Shown here piece by piece: positions 17,303 through 27,769 of a stretch of 64,000 nucleotides of DNA; the first letter of the stretch is position 1; every line of letters begins with the position of its first letter. The position numbers and the translations under genes are program-made. Source of the stretch: Bacteroidales bacterium (GTDB taxonomy: Bacteria; Bacteroidota; Bacteroidia; Bacteroidales; UBA932); the NCBI GenBank assembly GCA_017549145.1, contig JAFYVM010000013.1, positions 1 to 64,000 of the forward strand, in the 5' to 3' direction. The notes below the pieces were generated by a model. It saw nothing but the letters and a program-made list of their open reading frames with translations. It made no database searches and was not told where the DNA came from.

Positions 17303-19891
17303 ATGAAACGATTATTTTGTCTGTTCTTATTGCTTTCACTTCTGGTGTCATGTGGAGTGAAGAATCAGGTGGTAGGTACCAGAGCAAAGGCTTTGGACTC
17401 TGCTGTATGGGATAATTCAATGTGGATTTCAGCTGTTGACGCTGAGGTCGTGAAAGGTAGGATTACCGGTAGAAACAAACTTGCAGCTGACGGATGCAGT
17501 TGGTTTGTTTCTGATGTGCAGAATTCCCAGAAAGTAGTATCAGCAGTCTGGATGACCGCGGGCCTAGGAGTCTACGACATTTATGTGAATGGAGAGCTTG
17601 TCGGTGAGGAGGTGCTTAAACCGGGATTCACTCATTATGCGAAGACGAAATTGTCATTTACATATGATATTACAAAGGCTTTCAATACAAAGGCTGGTGC
17701 CAGGAACCAGCTTTCTGCTCAGGTGACTCCAGGATGGTGGGCTGACATGATAGTCACTCATAGACGCGAAGATGGAATGATCGGAAAGAAATGCGCTTTC
17801 CGTGGAGTGCTTGAACTTACATATGCAGATGGCTCGAAAGAATATTTCGGAACGAATCTCGAAGACTGGAAAGCAGGCATTGCAGGCCCTGTAAAGCATG
17901 CAGGTATCTTTGATGGTGAGCGTTATGATGCTCGTGAATTGCCTGGATATGCAGTGGCTGAGAAACTTTTGACTCCTGAAATAAATACTGAATTCACAGG
18001 TGAAATCATTCCATCTGAGGGTGCTGAGGTATACCAGCGTAAGGATCTTGCCCTTTCACCTGTTCAGGCATATGTATGGAGCGATGTTGAGGGTGCAAAG
18101 GAAGAAGAATTCGGTAAAGTTGTAATTCTAAGAGAGTATAAGGATGGGGAAGTGATCCGCGTTGCTCCAGGTGAGACTCTTGTGGTTGACTTCGGTCAGA
18201 ACGCAGCTGCAGTGCCTTCATTCCTGTTCAATGCAGCTGAAGGAACAGTGCTTACATGCCTTCCTGCTGAGATTCTCAACGACGGTAACGGTGCGAAATC
18301 TCGTGGAATGGATGGCCCTGAGGGCAGCTGTCACAGACAGAATCTCCGTATGGGCGATTATGCCATGATTCTGAATTATACATTTGCAGAGAACAAGGGC
18401 TTTGTAAGCTATATTCCGAGATGCTCATTCTTCGGTTATCGCTATGTCAGCATCACTGCAACAGATGAGGTACTTATCAAGTCAATAGAGTCTATCCCTG
18501 TCACTTCAATCACAGAAGAACTCCAGACTGGTAAGCTCGTGACAGGAAATGACCTTATCAACCAGCTCCTTTCCAACTCATTGTGGGGAATGTATTCGAA
18601 CTATCTGTCTGTGCCAACAGACTGCCCGCAGCGTGACGAAAGACTTGGCTGGACAGCAGATACTCAGGTCTTTGCTGAGACAGGAACATTCTTCGCAAAC
18701 ACACAGGCGTTCATGCACAAATGGATGCGTGATATGAGGGATACACAGACTCCTCTCGGTTCGTACTCTGGAGTGGCTCCGCTTGCTAAAAACGGCATCA
18801 ATGAGATGAGACTCGGATGGGCAGACGCGGGAATCATCGTACCATGGATTGTGTGGAAACAGTACAATGACGTCCAGATAATTGAGGAGAACTGGGAGTC
18901 AATGAATAAATACATGGACCTCCTCAATGAAACCAAATATGCCCATGCGAATATCGCTTCGTATAATGGTAATTACCAGTGGGCTGACTGGTTGAGTTAC
19001 GAGCCACTTGAAAGTAGTGGAGGATCTGCCTTCATACGTGATGCTAATGGCAAGAGAACCCCTCTTCCTGAGGCAGTAGGGTACTGGGACTACCTTGCCC
19101 TCAATTATTGGATGATCGATGCTGAGATGATGGCTGATATGGCTGCAGCTACAGGTCGCGATGCTTCCAGATATGCAGCAATGTACGACGAGGCCAAGTC
19201 AATTATTCTCAAGGATCATCTTAATGAAGATGGAACTTTCAAGACTGAGATTCTCAATACCATGCAGACTCCTGCCTTGTTCGCATTGAAGAATAAACTT
19301 GTTGAAGGAAAGGCTAAGGAGGATGTGATCGCAAGACTTCGCGAGAACTTCAAACAGCACGACGACTGCCTCCAGACAGGCTTCCTTGGCACTTCTATCC
19401 TTATGTCAACATTGTCTGACAACGGTATGACAGACATCGCTTATAATCTCCTTTTCCAGAGAAAGAACCCAAGCTGGATTTACTCAATCGATAATGGCGC
19501 AACCACAATGTGGGAGCGCTGGAACAGCTATACGATCGAGCATGGAATGGGACCTAAGGGCATGAACAGCTTTAATCACTATGCTTACGGCTGTGTATGT
19601 GAGTGGATCTGGGAGAAGGCTGCAGGAATTGCTTGTGAGGCAAGCGCTCCTGGTTTTGCCAAGGTCATCATGAAGCCTGTGCCAGACAAACGTCTAGGCT
19701 TTGTTGAGGCTGAGTTCAAGTCTGTATCAGGTACCATCAAGAGTGCATGGAAATATGAGGAAGACCAGTGGATGTGGAACTTCACAATTCCTGAAGGAGC
19801 TGTGGCTGAGGTGACTCTTCCCGGAAAGACTGAGTCGCAGGAATATGCTGCAGGAACTCATTCGGTTACTCTTTCAGTAGATGAATTATAA
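17303..19891 (+). CDS. Alpha-L-rhamnosidase lipoprotein, GH78
   Basis: The second GH78 enzyme of the operon, 862 residues, with a lipoprotein signal (LLSLLVSCGVKNQ). The catalytic signature is canonical: TDCPQRDERLGWTADTQ at about residue 439, holding the proposed general acid, and ATTMWERWNSYT followed by NSFNHYAYG at about 735-755. The N-terminal jelly-roll shows GLGVYDIYVNGELVG. It differs from the first rhamnosidase, which has a divergent acid loop and no lipid anchor, so the two probably act on different linkages or in different compartments. It lies between the glycosidase-like lipoprotein and the EEP proteins. Confidence 0.94.
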   Translation: MKRLFCLFLLLSLLVSCGVKNQVVGTRAKALDSAVWDNSMWISAVDAEVVKGRITGRNKLAADGCSWFVSDVQNSQKVVSAVWMTAGLGVYDIYVNGELVGEEVLKPGFTHYAKTKLSFTYDITKAFNTKAGARNQLSAQVTPGWWADMIVTHRREDGMIGKKCAFRGVLELTYADGSKEYFGTNLEDWKAGIAGPVKHAGIFDGERYDARELPGYAVAEKLLTPEINTEFTGEIIPSEGAEVYQRKDLALSPVQAYVWSDVEGAKEEEFGKVVILREYKDGEVIRVAPGETLVVDFGQNAAAVPSFLFNAAEGTVLTCLPAEILNDGNGAKSRGMDGPEGSCHRQNLRMGDYAMILNYTFAENKGFVSYIPRCSFFGYRYVSITATDEVLIKSIESIPVTSITEELQTGKLVTGNDLINQLLSNSLWGMYSNYLSVPTDCPQRDERLGWTADTQVFAETGTFFANTQAFMHKWMRDMRDTQTPLGSYSGVAPLAKNGINEMRLGWADAGIIVPWIVWKQYNDVQIIEENWESMNKYMDLLNETKYAHANIASYNGNYQWADWLSYEPLESSGGSAFIRDANGKRTPLPEAVGYWDYLALNYWMIDAEMMADMAAATGRDASRYAAMYDEAKSIILKDHLNEDGTFKTEILNTMQTPALFALKNKLVEGKAKEDVIARLRENFKQHDDCLQTGFLGTSILMSTLSDNGMTDIAYNLLFQRKNPSWIYSIDNGATTMWERWNSYTIEHGMGPKGMNSFNHYAYGCVCEWIWEKAAGIACEASAPGFAKVIMKPVPDKRLGFVEAEFKSVSGTIKSAWKYEEDQWMWNFTIPEGAVAEVTLPGKTESQEYAAGTHSVTLSVDEL

Positions 19892-19906
19892 AATTATATA
19901 CTTGTT

Positions 19907-20764
19907 ATGAAGAAGAGCTTATTCGTTCTGATACTGCTGTCTGCGCTTTTCGTATGCTCATGTGATAAGGAGAAAGAAAAGTTTCCTACAGCTACTCCTG
20001 CACCTCGAGTAGTTGTCATGTCATACAATGTGCGCTATGCCAACAGTGGGGACGGCAGCAATGCCTGGGATAATAGAAAGGGTGCTACAATCGATATGCT
20101 TTCTACCCTCAAACCAGATGTGTTCGGAGTGCAGGAAGCAGTAGCCAGCCAGGTCAACTATATTAAGGAAAATTCAAAAATCTATGACTGTGTCGGTGTA
20201 GGTCGTGATGATGGCGTTTCAGCAGGAGAGCACATGTCTGTATTCTGGAATACAGAGACAATAGAAATGCTTGATTGGGGCACATTCTGGCTTTCACAGA
20301 CTCCAGACAAGCCATCCAGAGGCTGGGATGCAGCCTGTAACAGAACTGCGACATGGACGCTGATGAAGGACAAGAGACATAATAAACAGTTCTACTTCAT
20401 CAACACTCACCTCGATCATAAGGGTGTTCTGGCGCAGGAAAACGGACTTAAGCTGATCATTGACCGCCTTATTACCATGAACAGAACTGGTCTGCCAATG
20501 GTTCTTACCGGAGACTTCAATGTCAAGCCGGACAATGTGATTCTTGCTGAGCTCGATCAGATTATGACCAGCACGAGAAAGGTGGCTTCAAGCACAGATA
20601 ACAGCTCTACCTATAACGGCTTTGGTAGCGGCTCATCAATCATTGACTATATCTACATGTCAGGCTTCCAGTATGCCTTGTTGTATCGCACTGTAAATCA
20701 GAAATTTGGTAATGTGCCTTACATCTCGGATCACTATCCTGTCATGTCAACGTTGGTATACTAA
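19907..20764 (+). CDS. Secreted endonuclease/exonuclease/phosphatase-fold lipoprotein (paralogue 1)
   Basis: A 285-residue lipoprotein (LSALFVCSCDKEKEK) with the EEP fold: VMSYNVRYANSGDGSNAW, KPDVFGVQEA (metal-binding glutamate), INTHLDHKG, LTGDFNVKPD and the terminal ISDHYPVMS. EEP proteins hydrolyse phosphodiester or phosphomonoester bonds; secreted Bacteroidetes members often have unknown substrates. In a sugar operon a phosphodiester-linked or phosphorylated glycan substrate is possible, which is inference. All catalytic motifs are intact. A close paralogue follows 16 bases later, so this is a tandem duplication. Confidence 0.85.
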   Translation: MKKSLFVLILLSALFVCSCDKEKEKFPTATPAPRVVVMSYNVRYANSGDGSNAWDNRKGATIDMLSTLKPDVFGVQEAVASQVNYIKENSKIYDCVGVGRDDGVSAGEHMSVFWNTETIEMLDWGTFWLSQTPDKPSRGWDAACNRTATWTLMKDKRHNKQFYFINTHLDHKGVLAQENGLKLIIDRLITMNRTGLPMVLTGDFNVKPDNVILAELDQIMTSTRKVASSTDNSSTYNGFGSGSSIIDYIYMSGFQYALLYRTVNQKFGNVPYISDHYPVMSTLVY

Positions 20765-20780
20765 AAAATAAAGATACAAT

Positions 20781-21608
20781 ATGAAAAAATTACTGATTTG
20801 TGCGGCAGCACTTGCTGCATTGTTCGCAACTTCATGCGCTGAGCCTGTTGAACTTAAGGTGATGTCATACAACATCCGCCTTGACCATCCTAAGGATGGT
20901 GAGAATGCCTGGCCAAACAGAAAAGAGGCTACTATCGAGATGGTAAATACTGTCAAGCCAGATGTGTTCGGTGTTCAGGAAGCTCTTCCACACCAGGTGC
21001 AGTATGTGTCCGAGAATCTTCCTGAGTATGCATGCGCAGGTGTGGGACGTGATGATGGTGTGTCTAAGGGTGAGCATATGTCAATCTTCTGGAATAAAGA
21101 GACAATCGAAATGGTAGAGTGGGGAACATATTGGCTTTCCGAGACTCCTGATGTACCTTCTTACGGATGGGATGCTGGTTGCAGAAGAACAGCTACCTGG
21201 GCGTTGATGAAGGACAAGAGAAACGGCAAGAAGTTCTTCTTTGTCAACACACACCTCGACCACCGTGGAGCCCTTGCTCAGAAGAATGGTCTTCAGCTTC
21301 TTGTTGACCGTATCGCAGCAATGAACCCTGATGGATATCCAATGGTACTCACAGGAGACTTCAATATCTACCCAGACAGCCCATGCCTTGTGGACTTGGA
21401 TAAGGTAATGACCAGCACAAGAAAGATTGCTGTCAAGACAGATAGCTTGGATACATTTAACGGATGGGGCAACGCAAAGGGAGTCATCGACTACATCTAT
21501 GTAGCTGGTTTCAGCGCTGTTCCAGAGTATCGTACAGTTACAGAACAGTACAGTCAGAAACCTTTCATCTCTGACCACTATCCAGTTATCTCAGTATTGA
21601 ACTATTAA
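20781..21608 (+). CDS. Secreted EEP-fold lipoprotein (paralogue 2)
   Basis: A 275-residue lipoprotein (ALFATSCAEPVE) with the same motif series as its neighbour: VMSYNIRLDHPKDGENAW, KPDVFGVQEALPHQ, VNTHLDHRGALAQ, LTGDFNIYPDS and ISDHYPVIS. The two share long identical stretches such as CAGVGRDDGVS-like and TETIEM/KETIEM segments. Both copies keep the metal and histidine residues, so neither is decaying. It is 16 bases after the first copy and 18 before the second glycosidase-like gene. Confidence 0.85.
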   Translation: MKKLLICAAALAALFATSCAEPVELKVMSYNIRLDHPKDGENAWPNRKEATIEMVNTVKPDVFGVQEALPHQVQYVSENLPEYACAGVGRDDGVSKGEHMSIFWNKETIEMVEWGTYWLSETPDVPSYGWDAGCRRTATWALMKDKRNGKKFFFVNTHLDHRGALAQKNGLQLLVDRIAAMNPDGYPMVLTGDFNIYPDSPCLVDLDKVMTSTRKIAVKTDSLDTFNGWGNAKGVIDYIYVAGFSAVPEYRTVTEQYSQKPFISDHYPVISVLNY

Positions 21609-21626
21609 GAAATATAAGAGCATACA

Positions 21627-23819
21627 ATGAAAAAGATTCAATGGATTTCAGGCATGCTCCTGTTGTGCTCATGCACCGGAGCAGTCTACGAGAGCGAGTC
21701 GTATAGCATCTATGCTGACAAGGTCGTTCAGGGAGAATATGTTGGAGTCGCTGAGACTCCGTATAAGATCGTTTCTAACCTCAATGGCGAGGAGTATATC
21801 TGGGAGAAGAAAAATGACCATTCTGCATTCCCTCAGCTCGTGACTCCACTTCCAGTTGAGGAGGCGGTTTACAATATGTCAATCGACGAGTGTATCAATG
21901 CCGTAGAGCCTGACGGAACACTCCGTACAGGACTTGAGTGGGGTGGCGTATGGACAAGAGACGTCAGCTACAGTACCATCCTCAGCATGGCATATATGCA
22001 GCCACAGGCAGCTATGACAAGCCTTTTGTGCAAGATCAACTCTAAGGGAGAAATCGTTCAGGATACAGGTACAGGTGGAGCATGGCCATGCAGTACTGAC
22101 CGTCAGATCTGGGTCGGTGCAGCCTGGGAACTCTACAAGGTTACCGGCAGCCAGGAGTGGCTTGAGAAGGTATATCCTGTGGCAAAGAAATCCCTCGAAG
22201 TGGATATGCGCACAATCTACGATGCAGAGACTGGCCTTGCAAAGGGAGAGTCTTCATTCATCGACTGGAGAAAGAACAGCTACCCGCTTTGGATGGAGTC
22301 TGCAGACATCTATGACTCAAAATGCTTGGGTACAAACATGGTTCATTACATCGCCCTCACATCTGCTGCCAAGATGGGACGCATCCTCGGCGATAACGCT
22401 ACTGCAGAGACATTTGACGCTAAGGCTCAGACAGTGAAAGAGGCTGTAAATGAGCATCTTTGGATGGACGATAAGGGCTACTACGCTCAGTTTATCGCAG
22501 GTCGCAACGATGACCTTCTCTTCACAAAGAGCGAGACCTTGGGACAGTCGTTGGCTATCTTGTACGGCGTGGCAGAAGGGGAGCGCGCTAACCGCCTCTC
22601 ACAGGCAATGCCAGTGGTTGAGTTCGGTGCTCCTGTATTCTGGCCTTACGTTGCAGATATGGCACCTTATCACAACCGTGCAGTGTGGCCGTTCGTGCAG
22701 TCATTCTGGATTCAGGCGAGTGCCAAGACAGGTAATGAGGCAGGAGTCCTCCATGGTATCGCATCAGTTTGGCGTGCATGTATGATGTATGCTACAAACA
22801 AGGAAAACTTCGTGGCAAACGACGGTAACTGGAGAGGTACTCAGGTGAACTCAAGCAACATGCTCTGGAGCCTTTCAGGTAGCCTCAGCGTTACTTTCCG
22901 TATCCTCATGGGTATCAACTACGATGATCCTGACTCTATCAGATTTGCCCCTGTCGTGCCTCAGTCACTCAAGGCAAATCGTGAGATAAAGGGCTTCCCA
23001 TACAGGGATGCAACTCTTGATATCTGCGTGAAGGGTTACGGAGACGTAATCAAGTCATTCTCAATCGATGGCGAGCTCAAGGATGAGCCAGTTTTCTCTG
23101 CTGACATGGCAGGTCACCACACTGTGGAAATCCTTCTTGCTAACAGATTTGCACAGCAGATGACAAACAATATGGTCGGTGACGTTCGCGCTCCATTGAC
23201 TCCGTTCGTAAGATTCAGCGGTGGCGGAAGCCGTCTCAGATGGTACACAGAAGAGGGTGTTCACCACTACGATGTTTACGCTGGCGGAAAGAAAGTTGCT
23301 GAAACAACAGTAGGTAAGTGCAATATCGAGGATGACTGGAAGGGTGATCTTCAGGTTGTCGGTGTTGCTGCTGACGGCACAGAATCCTTCCCTTCAGAGC
23401 CATTGAACAGAAACACTAAGGTTGTTAAGTTCTTCGAGCCAATCATGGTTCTCCAGAGCACTGGAAAGGACTTTGTAATCGACGTGGAAGTGCCTCACGA
23501 TGGCGTGTGGAACCTCTCTTGGTACTATGCAAACGCTCGTGGAAGCCTCTATTCTGACCTCACTTGCGGTATCAGAATGCTCTATGTAGATGGAGAGAAA
23601 GCAGGTATCAACGTATTCCCTAACCGCCATTTTGCAGGTGGTTCACCAGCATCTCAGGCTACCGACGGATGGGACTATTGGGGATGGACATCACCTCAGG
23701 GACTCGAGCTCAAAGCAGGAAAACACAGACTCGTTCTCAAGTGTGAATCTGACGCTGATAACATGAGCAGAAAGGTAAATGATTTCAAGCTTAAGGGCTA
23801 TAGCCTAATCCAGAAGTAG
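21627..23819 (+). CDS. Six-hairpin glycosidase-like lipoprotein (paralogue 2)
   Basis: A 730-residue paralogue of the gene at 15131, with a lipoprotein signal (GMLLLCSCTGAVYE). Shared blocks include ECINAVEPDGTLRTGLEWGG, VWTRDVSYS, TGTGGAWPCSTDR, GESSFIDWR, NRAVWPFVQS and NWRGTQVNSSNMLWSL. The C-terminal sandwich again has MLYVDGEKAGINVFP, with a short insertion (HFAGGSPASQATDG) not found in paralogue 1. It closes the operon; a terminator-like hairpin starts 50 bases downstream. Strong conservation with diverged surface loops suggests related but distinct substrates. The GH family is not assigned. Confidence 0.75.
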   Translation: MKKIQWISGMLLLCSCTGAVYESESYSIYADKVVQGEYVGVAETPYKIVSNLNGEEYIWEKKNDHSAFPQLVTPLPVEEAVYNMSIDECINAVEPDGTLRTGLEWGGVWTRDVSYSTILSMAYMQPQAAMTSLLCKINSKGEIVQDTGTGGAWPCSTDRQIWVGAAWELYKVTGSQEWLEKVYPVAKKSLEVDMRTIYDAETGLAKGESSFIDWRKNSYPLWMESADIYDSKCLGTNMVHYIALTSAAKMGRILGDNATAETFDAKAQTVKEAVNEHLWMDDKGYYAQFIAGRNDDLLFTKSETLGQSLAILYGVAEGERANRLSQAMPVVEFGAPVFWPYVADMAPYHNRAVWPFVQSFWIQASAKTGNEAGVLHGIASVWRACMMYATNKENFVANDGNWRGTQVNSSNMLWSLSGSLSVTFRILMGINYDDPDSIRFAPVVPQSLKANREIKGFPYRDATLDICVKGYGDVIKSFSIDGELKDEPVFSADMAGHHTVEILLANRFAQQMTNNMVGDVRAPLTPFVRFSGGGSRLRWYTEEGVHHYDVYAGGKKVAETTVGKCNIEDDWKGDLQVVGVAADGTESFPSEPLNRNTKVVKFFEPIMVLQSTGKDFVIDVEVPHDGVWNLSWYYANARGSLYSDLTCGIRMLYVDGEKAGINVFPNRHFAGGSPASQATDGWDYWGWTSPQGLELKAGKHRLVLKCESDADNMSRKVNDFKLKGYSLIQK

Positions 23820-23837
23820 TTATATCTATGATATAAA

Positions 23838-23869
23838 TTTGGGCATATAGCATATTATCACTACATTTG
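23838..23869 (+). promoter_or_regulatory. Promoter of secA
   Basis: TTTG (23838-23841), 20-bp spacer, TACATTTG (23862-23869): a good Bacteroidetes promoter. Its last base is the first base of the terminator hairpin of the upstream operon, so transcripts begin inside the 5' arm and cannot form the full hairpin. Confidence 0.6.
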
Positions 23870-23912
23870 TAGGTTGTTTGCGATGATTTTTGCGTAAGCA
23901 ACCTACTTTTTT
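23869..23912 (+). terminator. Terminator at the end of the rhamnose operon
   Basis: A 14-bp stem with two wobbles (23869-23882 with 23893-23906, outer arms GTAGGTTG / CAACCTAC), 10-nt loop, then TTTTTT. It lies 22 bp before secA and overlaps the secA promoter. Confidence 0.75.
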
Positions 23913-23933
23913 GATAATAAAAAATTAAAAGAT

Positions 23934-26900
23934 ATGTCATTTACAGACGTTTTTAAGAAGATTTTCGGTACCAAGGCGGACCGTGATATGAAGGCTATCA
24001 GACCTATGCTTGACAAGGTCTTGGTGGCATATTCATCAATTGATAAACTTACAGATGATGAACTTCGTGAGAAATGTCAGTCACTAAAGGACCTTATCCA
24101 GTCAAGAATTGCTGGTGAGGAGAGCCGTATCGCTGACATCAAGGCAGAACTCGAGAAGGAGATTCCGCTTTCGCAGAAAGAGAAGCTTGCAACAGAGGCT
24201 GACAAGCTCGTGAAAGAGGTTGACAAGAAGATCGAGGAAGTACTCGAGCAGATCCTTCCGGAGGCATTCGCAATCATGAAGTCAACAGCTCGTCGTTTCA
24301 AGGAGAATCCAGAGATCCGAGTAAAGGCTACAGATTTTGACCGCAACCTCAGCGCAACTAAGGAGTTTGTGACAATCGATGGTGACTATGCAGTATGGCA
24401 GAATCATTGGATGGCCGGCGGAAATGAAATCACATGGGACATGGTACACTACGATGTACAGCTCATCGGTGGTATCGTTCTTCACCAGGGTAAGATCGCC
24501 GAGATGGCAACAGGAGAGGGTAAGACTCTCGTAGCAACTCTTCCAGTATTCCTTAACGCATTGGCAGGAAAGGGAGTTCACGTGGTTACAGTCAACGACT
24601 ACCTCTCAAAGCGTGACTCTGAGTGGATGGGACCTCTCTATCAGTTCCACGGACTTTCAGTGGACTGTATCGACAAGCATCAGCCAAACAGCGACGCTCG
24701 TAGAAAGGCATACGCTTGCAACATTACCTTCGGTACAAACAACGAGTTCGGTTTCGACTACCTCCGCGACAACATGGCAACTTCAATGAACGACCTCGTT
24801 CAGAAGAAGCATCACTTCGCAATCGTCGATGAGGTTGACTCAGTGCTTATCGACGACGCACGTACTCCACTCATCATCTCTGGTCCGGTTCCAAAGGGTG
24901 AGGACCAGCAGTTCATGGAGTTCAAACCGCTTGTAGAGCGTCTCTACAGCGTTCAGAAACAGCTTGTGACAAGCTTGCTCAACGATGCTAAGCGCCTTAT
25001 TGCAGCAGGCGACGAGAAGGAAGGTGGAATTCTCCTCTTCCGTGCATACAAGGGATATCCAAAGTATAAACCACTCATCAAGTTCCTCAGTGAGCAGGGT
25101 ATGAAGCAGCTCCTCCAGAAGGTGGAGAACTACTACATCCAGGACAATGAGCGCGAGATGCCGTTCATCACAGACGAGCTCTACTTCGTTATCAACGAGA
25201 AGCAGCACACTGTGGACATGACTGACAAGGGTCGTGAGCTCATCACTAAGGGAATCGACGATCCTAACTTCTTTGTCCTTCCAGACGTTGGAGCAGCAGT
25301 AGCTGAGGTTCAGAAGAATGCGGCTCTCTCTGCAGAGGAGAAGGTTGTGAAGAAGGATGAGATCATGGCGGACTTCGCTCTTAAGTCTGAGCGTGTTCAC
25401 ACTGTAAACCAGCTCCTTAAGGCATACACAATGTTCGATAAGGAGATTGACTATATCATCGCAGACGGTAAAGTTAAGATCGTTGACGAGCAGACAGGAC
25501 GTATCATGGAAGGTCGTCGTTGGAGCGACGGACTCCACCAGGCGGTTGAGGCGAAGGAGAACGTGAAGGTTGAGGCTGCAACTCAGACATTCGCAACAAT
25601 TACCCTCCAGAACTACTTCCGTATGTACCACAAGCTTGCTGGTATGACAGGTACTGCCGAGACTGAGGCAGGTGAGTTCTGGTCAATCTACAAGCTCGAC
25701 GTTGTAGTTATCCCTACAAACAGACCAATCGCAAGATTCGATAACAACGACCTCATCTACAAGACTAAGAAGGCTAAGTTCGACGCAGTGATCGCTAAGG
25801 TAGGCGAGCTTATCGCAGAGGGACGTCCGGTACTCGTCGGTACAACAGACGTCGAGACTTCAGAGCTCCTCAGCCGTATGCTCCGTCTTAAGGGTATCCA
25901 GCACCAGGTCCTCAATGCTAAGCAGCACGCTCGCGAGGCTGAGGTGGTTAAGCACGCTGGTGAGCCAGGAACAGTAACTATAGCAACCAACATGGCCGGT
26001 CGTGGTACCGATATCAAGCTTACTGATGAGGTGAAGGCTGCAGGTGGTCTCGCAATCATCGGTACAGAGCGTCACGATAGCCGTCGAGTTGACCGTCAGC
26101 TCCGTGGACGTTCAGGACGTCAGGGAGACCCAGGTTCTTCAATCTTCTACGTTTCACTTGAGGATAAGCTTATGCGCCTCTTCGGATCTGAGCGTATCGC
26201 AGGTCTTGTGGACAAGATGGGTATGCAGGATCACGAGGCTCTTGAGGCTCCAATGCTTTCAAGCTCAATCGAGAGAGCACAGAAGAAGGTGGAGGAGAAC
26301 AACTTCGGTATCCGTAAGAGACTCCTTGAGTATGACGACGTTATGAACTCACAGCGTGAGGTTATCTACACTAAGAGACGTAACGCCCTTTCAGGTGAGA
26401 GAGTCGAGATCGACGTAATGAACATGATGCAGGACACAGCTGAGATTCTCGCTTCAAGAGCAGAGGATATGGACTTTGAGTCATTCTCAGCAAACGTGAT
26501 GACATCGCTTTCAATCGACACAGGATTCGACGAGGAGTACTTCAACACAGCCAAGACAAAGGACATGATCGAGAAGCTTCATTCTCACATGCTCTCAACA
26601 TACGAGCGTCGTATGGACACAATGGTTCAGCGCGCATTCCCAATCGTTAAGGATGTGTACGAGAAGCAGGGCGCTGTTTATACCAACATCGCAATTCCTA
26701 TCTCAGACGGCCGCAAGATGCTTACTCTCTCAGTCGATTTGAAGAAGGCATATGAGTCAGAGGGACGTGAGATTGCACGTGCACTCAGCAAGACCATAAC
26801 TCTTTACATCATCGACGACAAGTGGAAGGAGCACCTCCGCGACATGGACGATTTGAAGCAGTCAGTTCAGAATGCCACTTACGAGCAGAAGGATCCACTT

Positions 26901-27206
26901 CTTATCTACAAGTTCGAGAGCTTCAACCTCTTCCGTCAGATGCTCGAGGAACTGAACCAGGATGTTCTTTCATTCCTTATGAGAGCTCACATTCCTCTTA
27001 GAGACCCATCTGAGGCTAAGGCACCAGCTCCACAACGCAAGCCTGATATGAGCCAGATGCGCACTTCGCGTACTGACCTCGTGACAAACGGTGGCGAGCC
27101 TAAGAGCAATGCTCCAGTACATGTAGAGAAGCAGGTAGGACGTAATGATCCTTGCCCTTGCGGCTCTGGCAAGAAATTCAAGAACTGCCACGGCAAAGGA
27201 CTTTAA
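23934..27206 (+). CDS. secA: Preprotein translocase ATPase SecA
   Basis: SecA drives proteins through SecYEG. The 1090 residues are long, as in Bacteroidetes, because of an N-terminal extension with a charged coiled-coil-like stretch (about 40-115) and insertions in the nucleotide-binding domains. Visible motifs are [14 protein letters not shown] (Walker A, about 190), [15 protein letters not shown] (DEAD motif, about 298), [12 protein letters not shown] and [13 protein letters not shown]. The C-terminal SEC-C zinc motif is [18 protein letters not shown]. The gene has its own promoter and is followed by a single copy of the dispersed repeat. Nothing is broken. Confidence 0.98.
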   Translation: MSFTDVFKKIFGTKADRDMKAIRPMLDKVLVAYSSIDKLTDDELREKCQSLKDLIQSRIAGEESRIADIKAELEKEIPLSQKEKLATEADKLVKEVDKKIEEVLEQILPEAFAIMKSTARRFKENPEIRVKATDFDRNLSATKEFVTIDGDYAVWQNHWMAGGNEITWDMVHYDVQLIGGIVLHQGKIAEMATGEGKTLVATLPVFLNALAGKGVHVVTVNDYLSKRDSEWMGPLYQFHGLSVDCIDKHQPNSDARRKAYACNITFGTNNEFGFDYLRDNMATSMNDLVQKKHHFAIVDEVDSVLIDDARTPLIISGPVPKGEDQQFMEFKPLVERLYSVQKQLVTSLLNDAKRLIAAGDEKEGGILLFRAYKGYPKYKPLIKFLSEQGMKQLLQKVENYYIQDNEREMPFITDELYFVINEKQHTVDMTDKGRELITKGIDDPNFFVLPDVGAAVAEVQKNAALSAEEKVVKKDEIMADFALKSERVHTVNQLLKAYTMFDKEIDYIIADGKVKIVDEQTGRIMEGRRWSDGLHQAVEAKENVKVEAATQTFATITLQNYFRMYHKLAGMTGTAETEAGEFWSIYKLDVVVIPTNRPIARFDNNDLIYKTKKAKFDAVIAKVGELIAEGRPVLVGTTDVETSELLSRMLRLKGIQHQVLNAKQHAREAEVVKHAGEPGTVTIATNMAGRGTDIKLTDEVKAAGGLAIIGTERHDSRRVDRQLRGRSGRQGDPGSSIFYVSLEDKLMRLFGSERIAGLVDKMGMQDHEALEAPMLSSSIERAQKKVEENNFGIRKRLLEYDDVMNSQREVIYTKRRNALSGERVEIDVMNMMQDTAEILASRAEDMDFESFSANVMTSLSIDTGFDEEYFNTAKTKDMIEKLHSHMLSTYERRMDTMVQRAFPIVKDVYEKQGAVYTNIAIPISDGRKMLTLSVDLKKAYESEGREIARALSKTITLYIIDDKWKEHLRDMDDLKQSVQNATYEQKDPLLIYKFESFNLFRQMLEELNQDVLSFLMRAHIPLRDPSEAKAPAPQRKPDMSQMRTSRTDLVTNGGEPKSNAPVHVEKQVGRNDPCPCGSGKKFKNCHGKGL

Positions 27207-27208
27207 TC

Positions 27209-27235
27209 TGTCATCCTGAACGTAGCGAAGGATCT
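27209..27235. repeat. Dispersed repeat, single copy after secA
   Basis: TGTCATCCTGAACGTAGCGAAGGATCT, in part, begins a few bases after the secA stop. It is the inverse orientation of the core found at 2094 and 51780. Confidence 0.75.
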
Positions 27236-27264
27236 ATTAAATGAAATAAGTAAAATTAAATTAT

Positions 27265-27663
27265 ATGGCAAGTCAGACAAACTCAGTTAACGTAAACTCT
27301 GTCAGCAGAATCTCTGCAGGCACTGTGATCAAGGGTGAAATCCAGTCACCATACGACCTTCGTATCGACGGAACTTTCGAAGGAAAAATCCAGACTAAGG
27401 GTCGAGTAGTAGTAGGTGAATCTGCAATCATCAAGGGCAATATTATCTGTGAGAACGTTGACCTTTGGGGAATAGTAGAAGGTGATCTCTTCGTTAAGGA
27501 TACTTTGGCTCTCAAAGAAGGCTGTAAGATGAACGGAAACATCAACATCAGCAGACTCGCAGTAGAGCTTGGCGCAACCTTCAACGGAACTTGTCGCACC
27601 ATCACAGAAGAAGAATTCAACAAGCTTACTGGTGCAGCAGCCATCGAAGCTTCTGTAGAGTAA
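27265..27663 (+). CDS. Bactofilin (polymer-forming cytoskeletal protein)
   Basis: A 132-residue protein with one bactofilin domain (about 14-115): SAGTVIKGEIQSPYDLRIDG, then GKIQTKGRVVVGESAIIKGN and LALKEGCKMNGNINI, the stepwise glycine/hydrophobic pattern of a right-handed beta-helix. Bactofilins polymerise without nucleotide and organise envelope or cell-shape functions. Short tails flank the domain and there is no membrane segment. It is 60 bp after secA with only the dispersed repeat between, and is followed by a terminator. Confidence 0.9.
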   Translation: MASQTNSVNVNSVSRISAGTVIKGEIQSPYDLRIDGTFEGKIQTKGRVVVGESAIIKGNIICENVDLWGIVEGDLFVKDTLALKEGCKMNGNINISRLAVELGATFNGTCRTITEEEFNKLTGAAAIEASVE

Positions 27664-27690
27664 TGCTATTAAATTAAGATTTTGATGTAT

Positions 27691-27730
27691 AAAAGGCCGG
27701 TGTTGTGAGTATGCAGCATTGGCCTTTTGT
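27691..27730 (+). terminator. Terminator after bactofilin
   Basis: AAAAGGCC (27691-27698) pairs with GGCCTTTT (27721-27728), with an inner TGTTG / CAGCA pairing. The T run is part of the 3' arm. Confidence 0.7.
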
Positions 27731-27769
27731 GATGTCTAAAGTGTTGTAAATCAGATAAATAGCATGGTG

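Noticed and set aside
24840..25631. 263-codon frame antisense to secA
   Set aside because: Mirror of a highly conserved coding region; no start context or domain. The same holds for other long antisense frames in rhamnosidase, helicase and peptidase genes.
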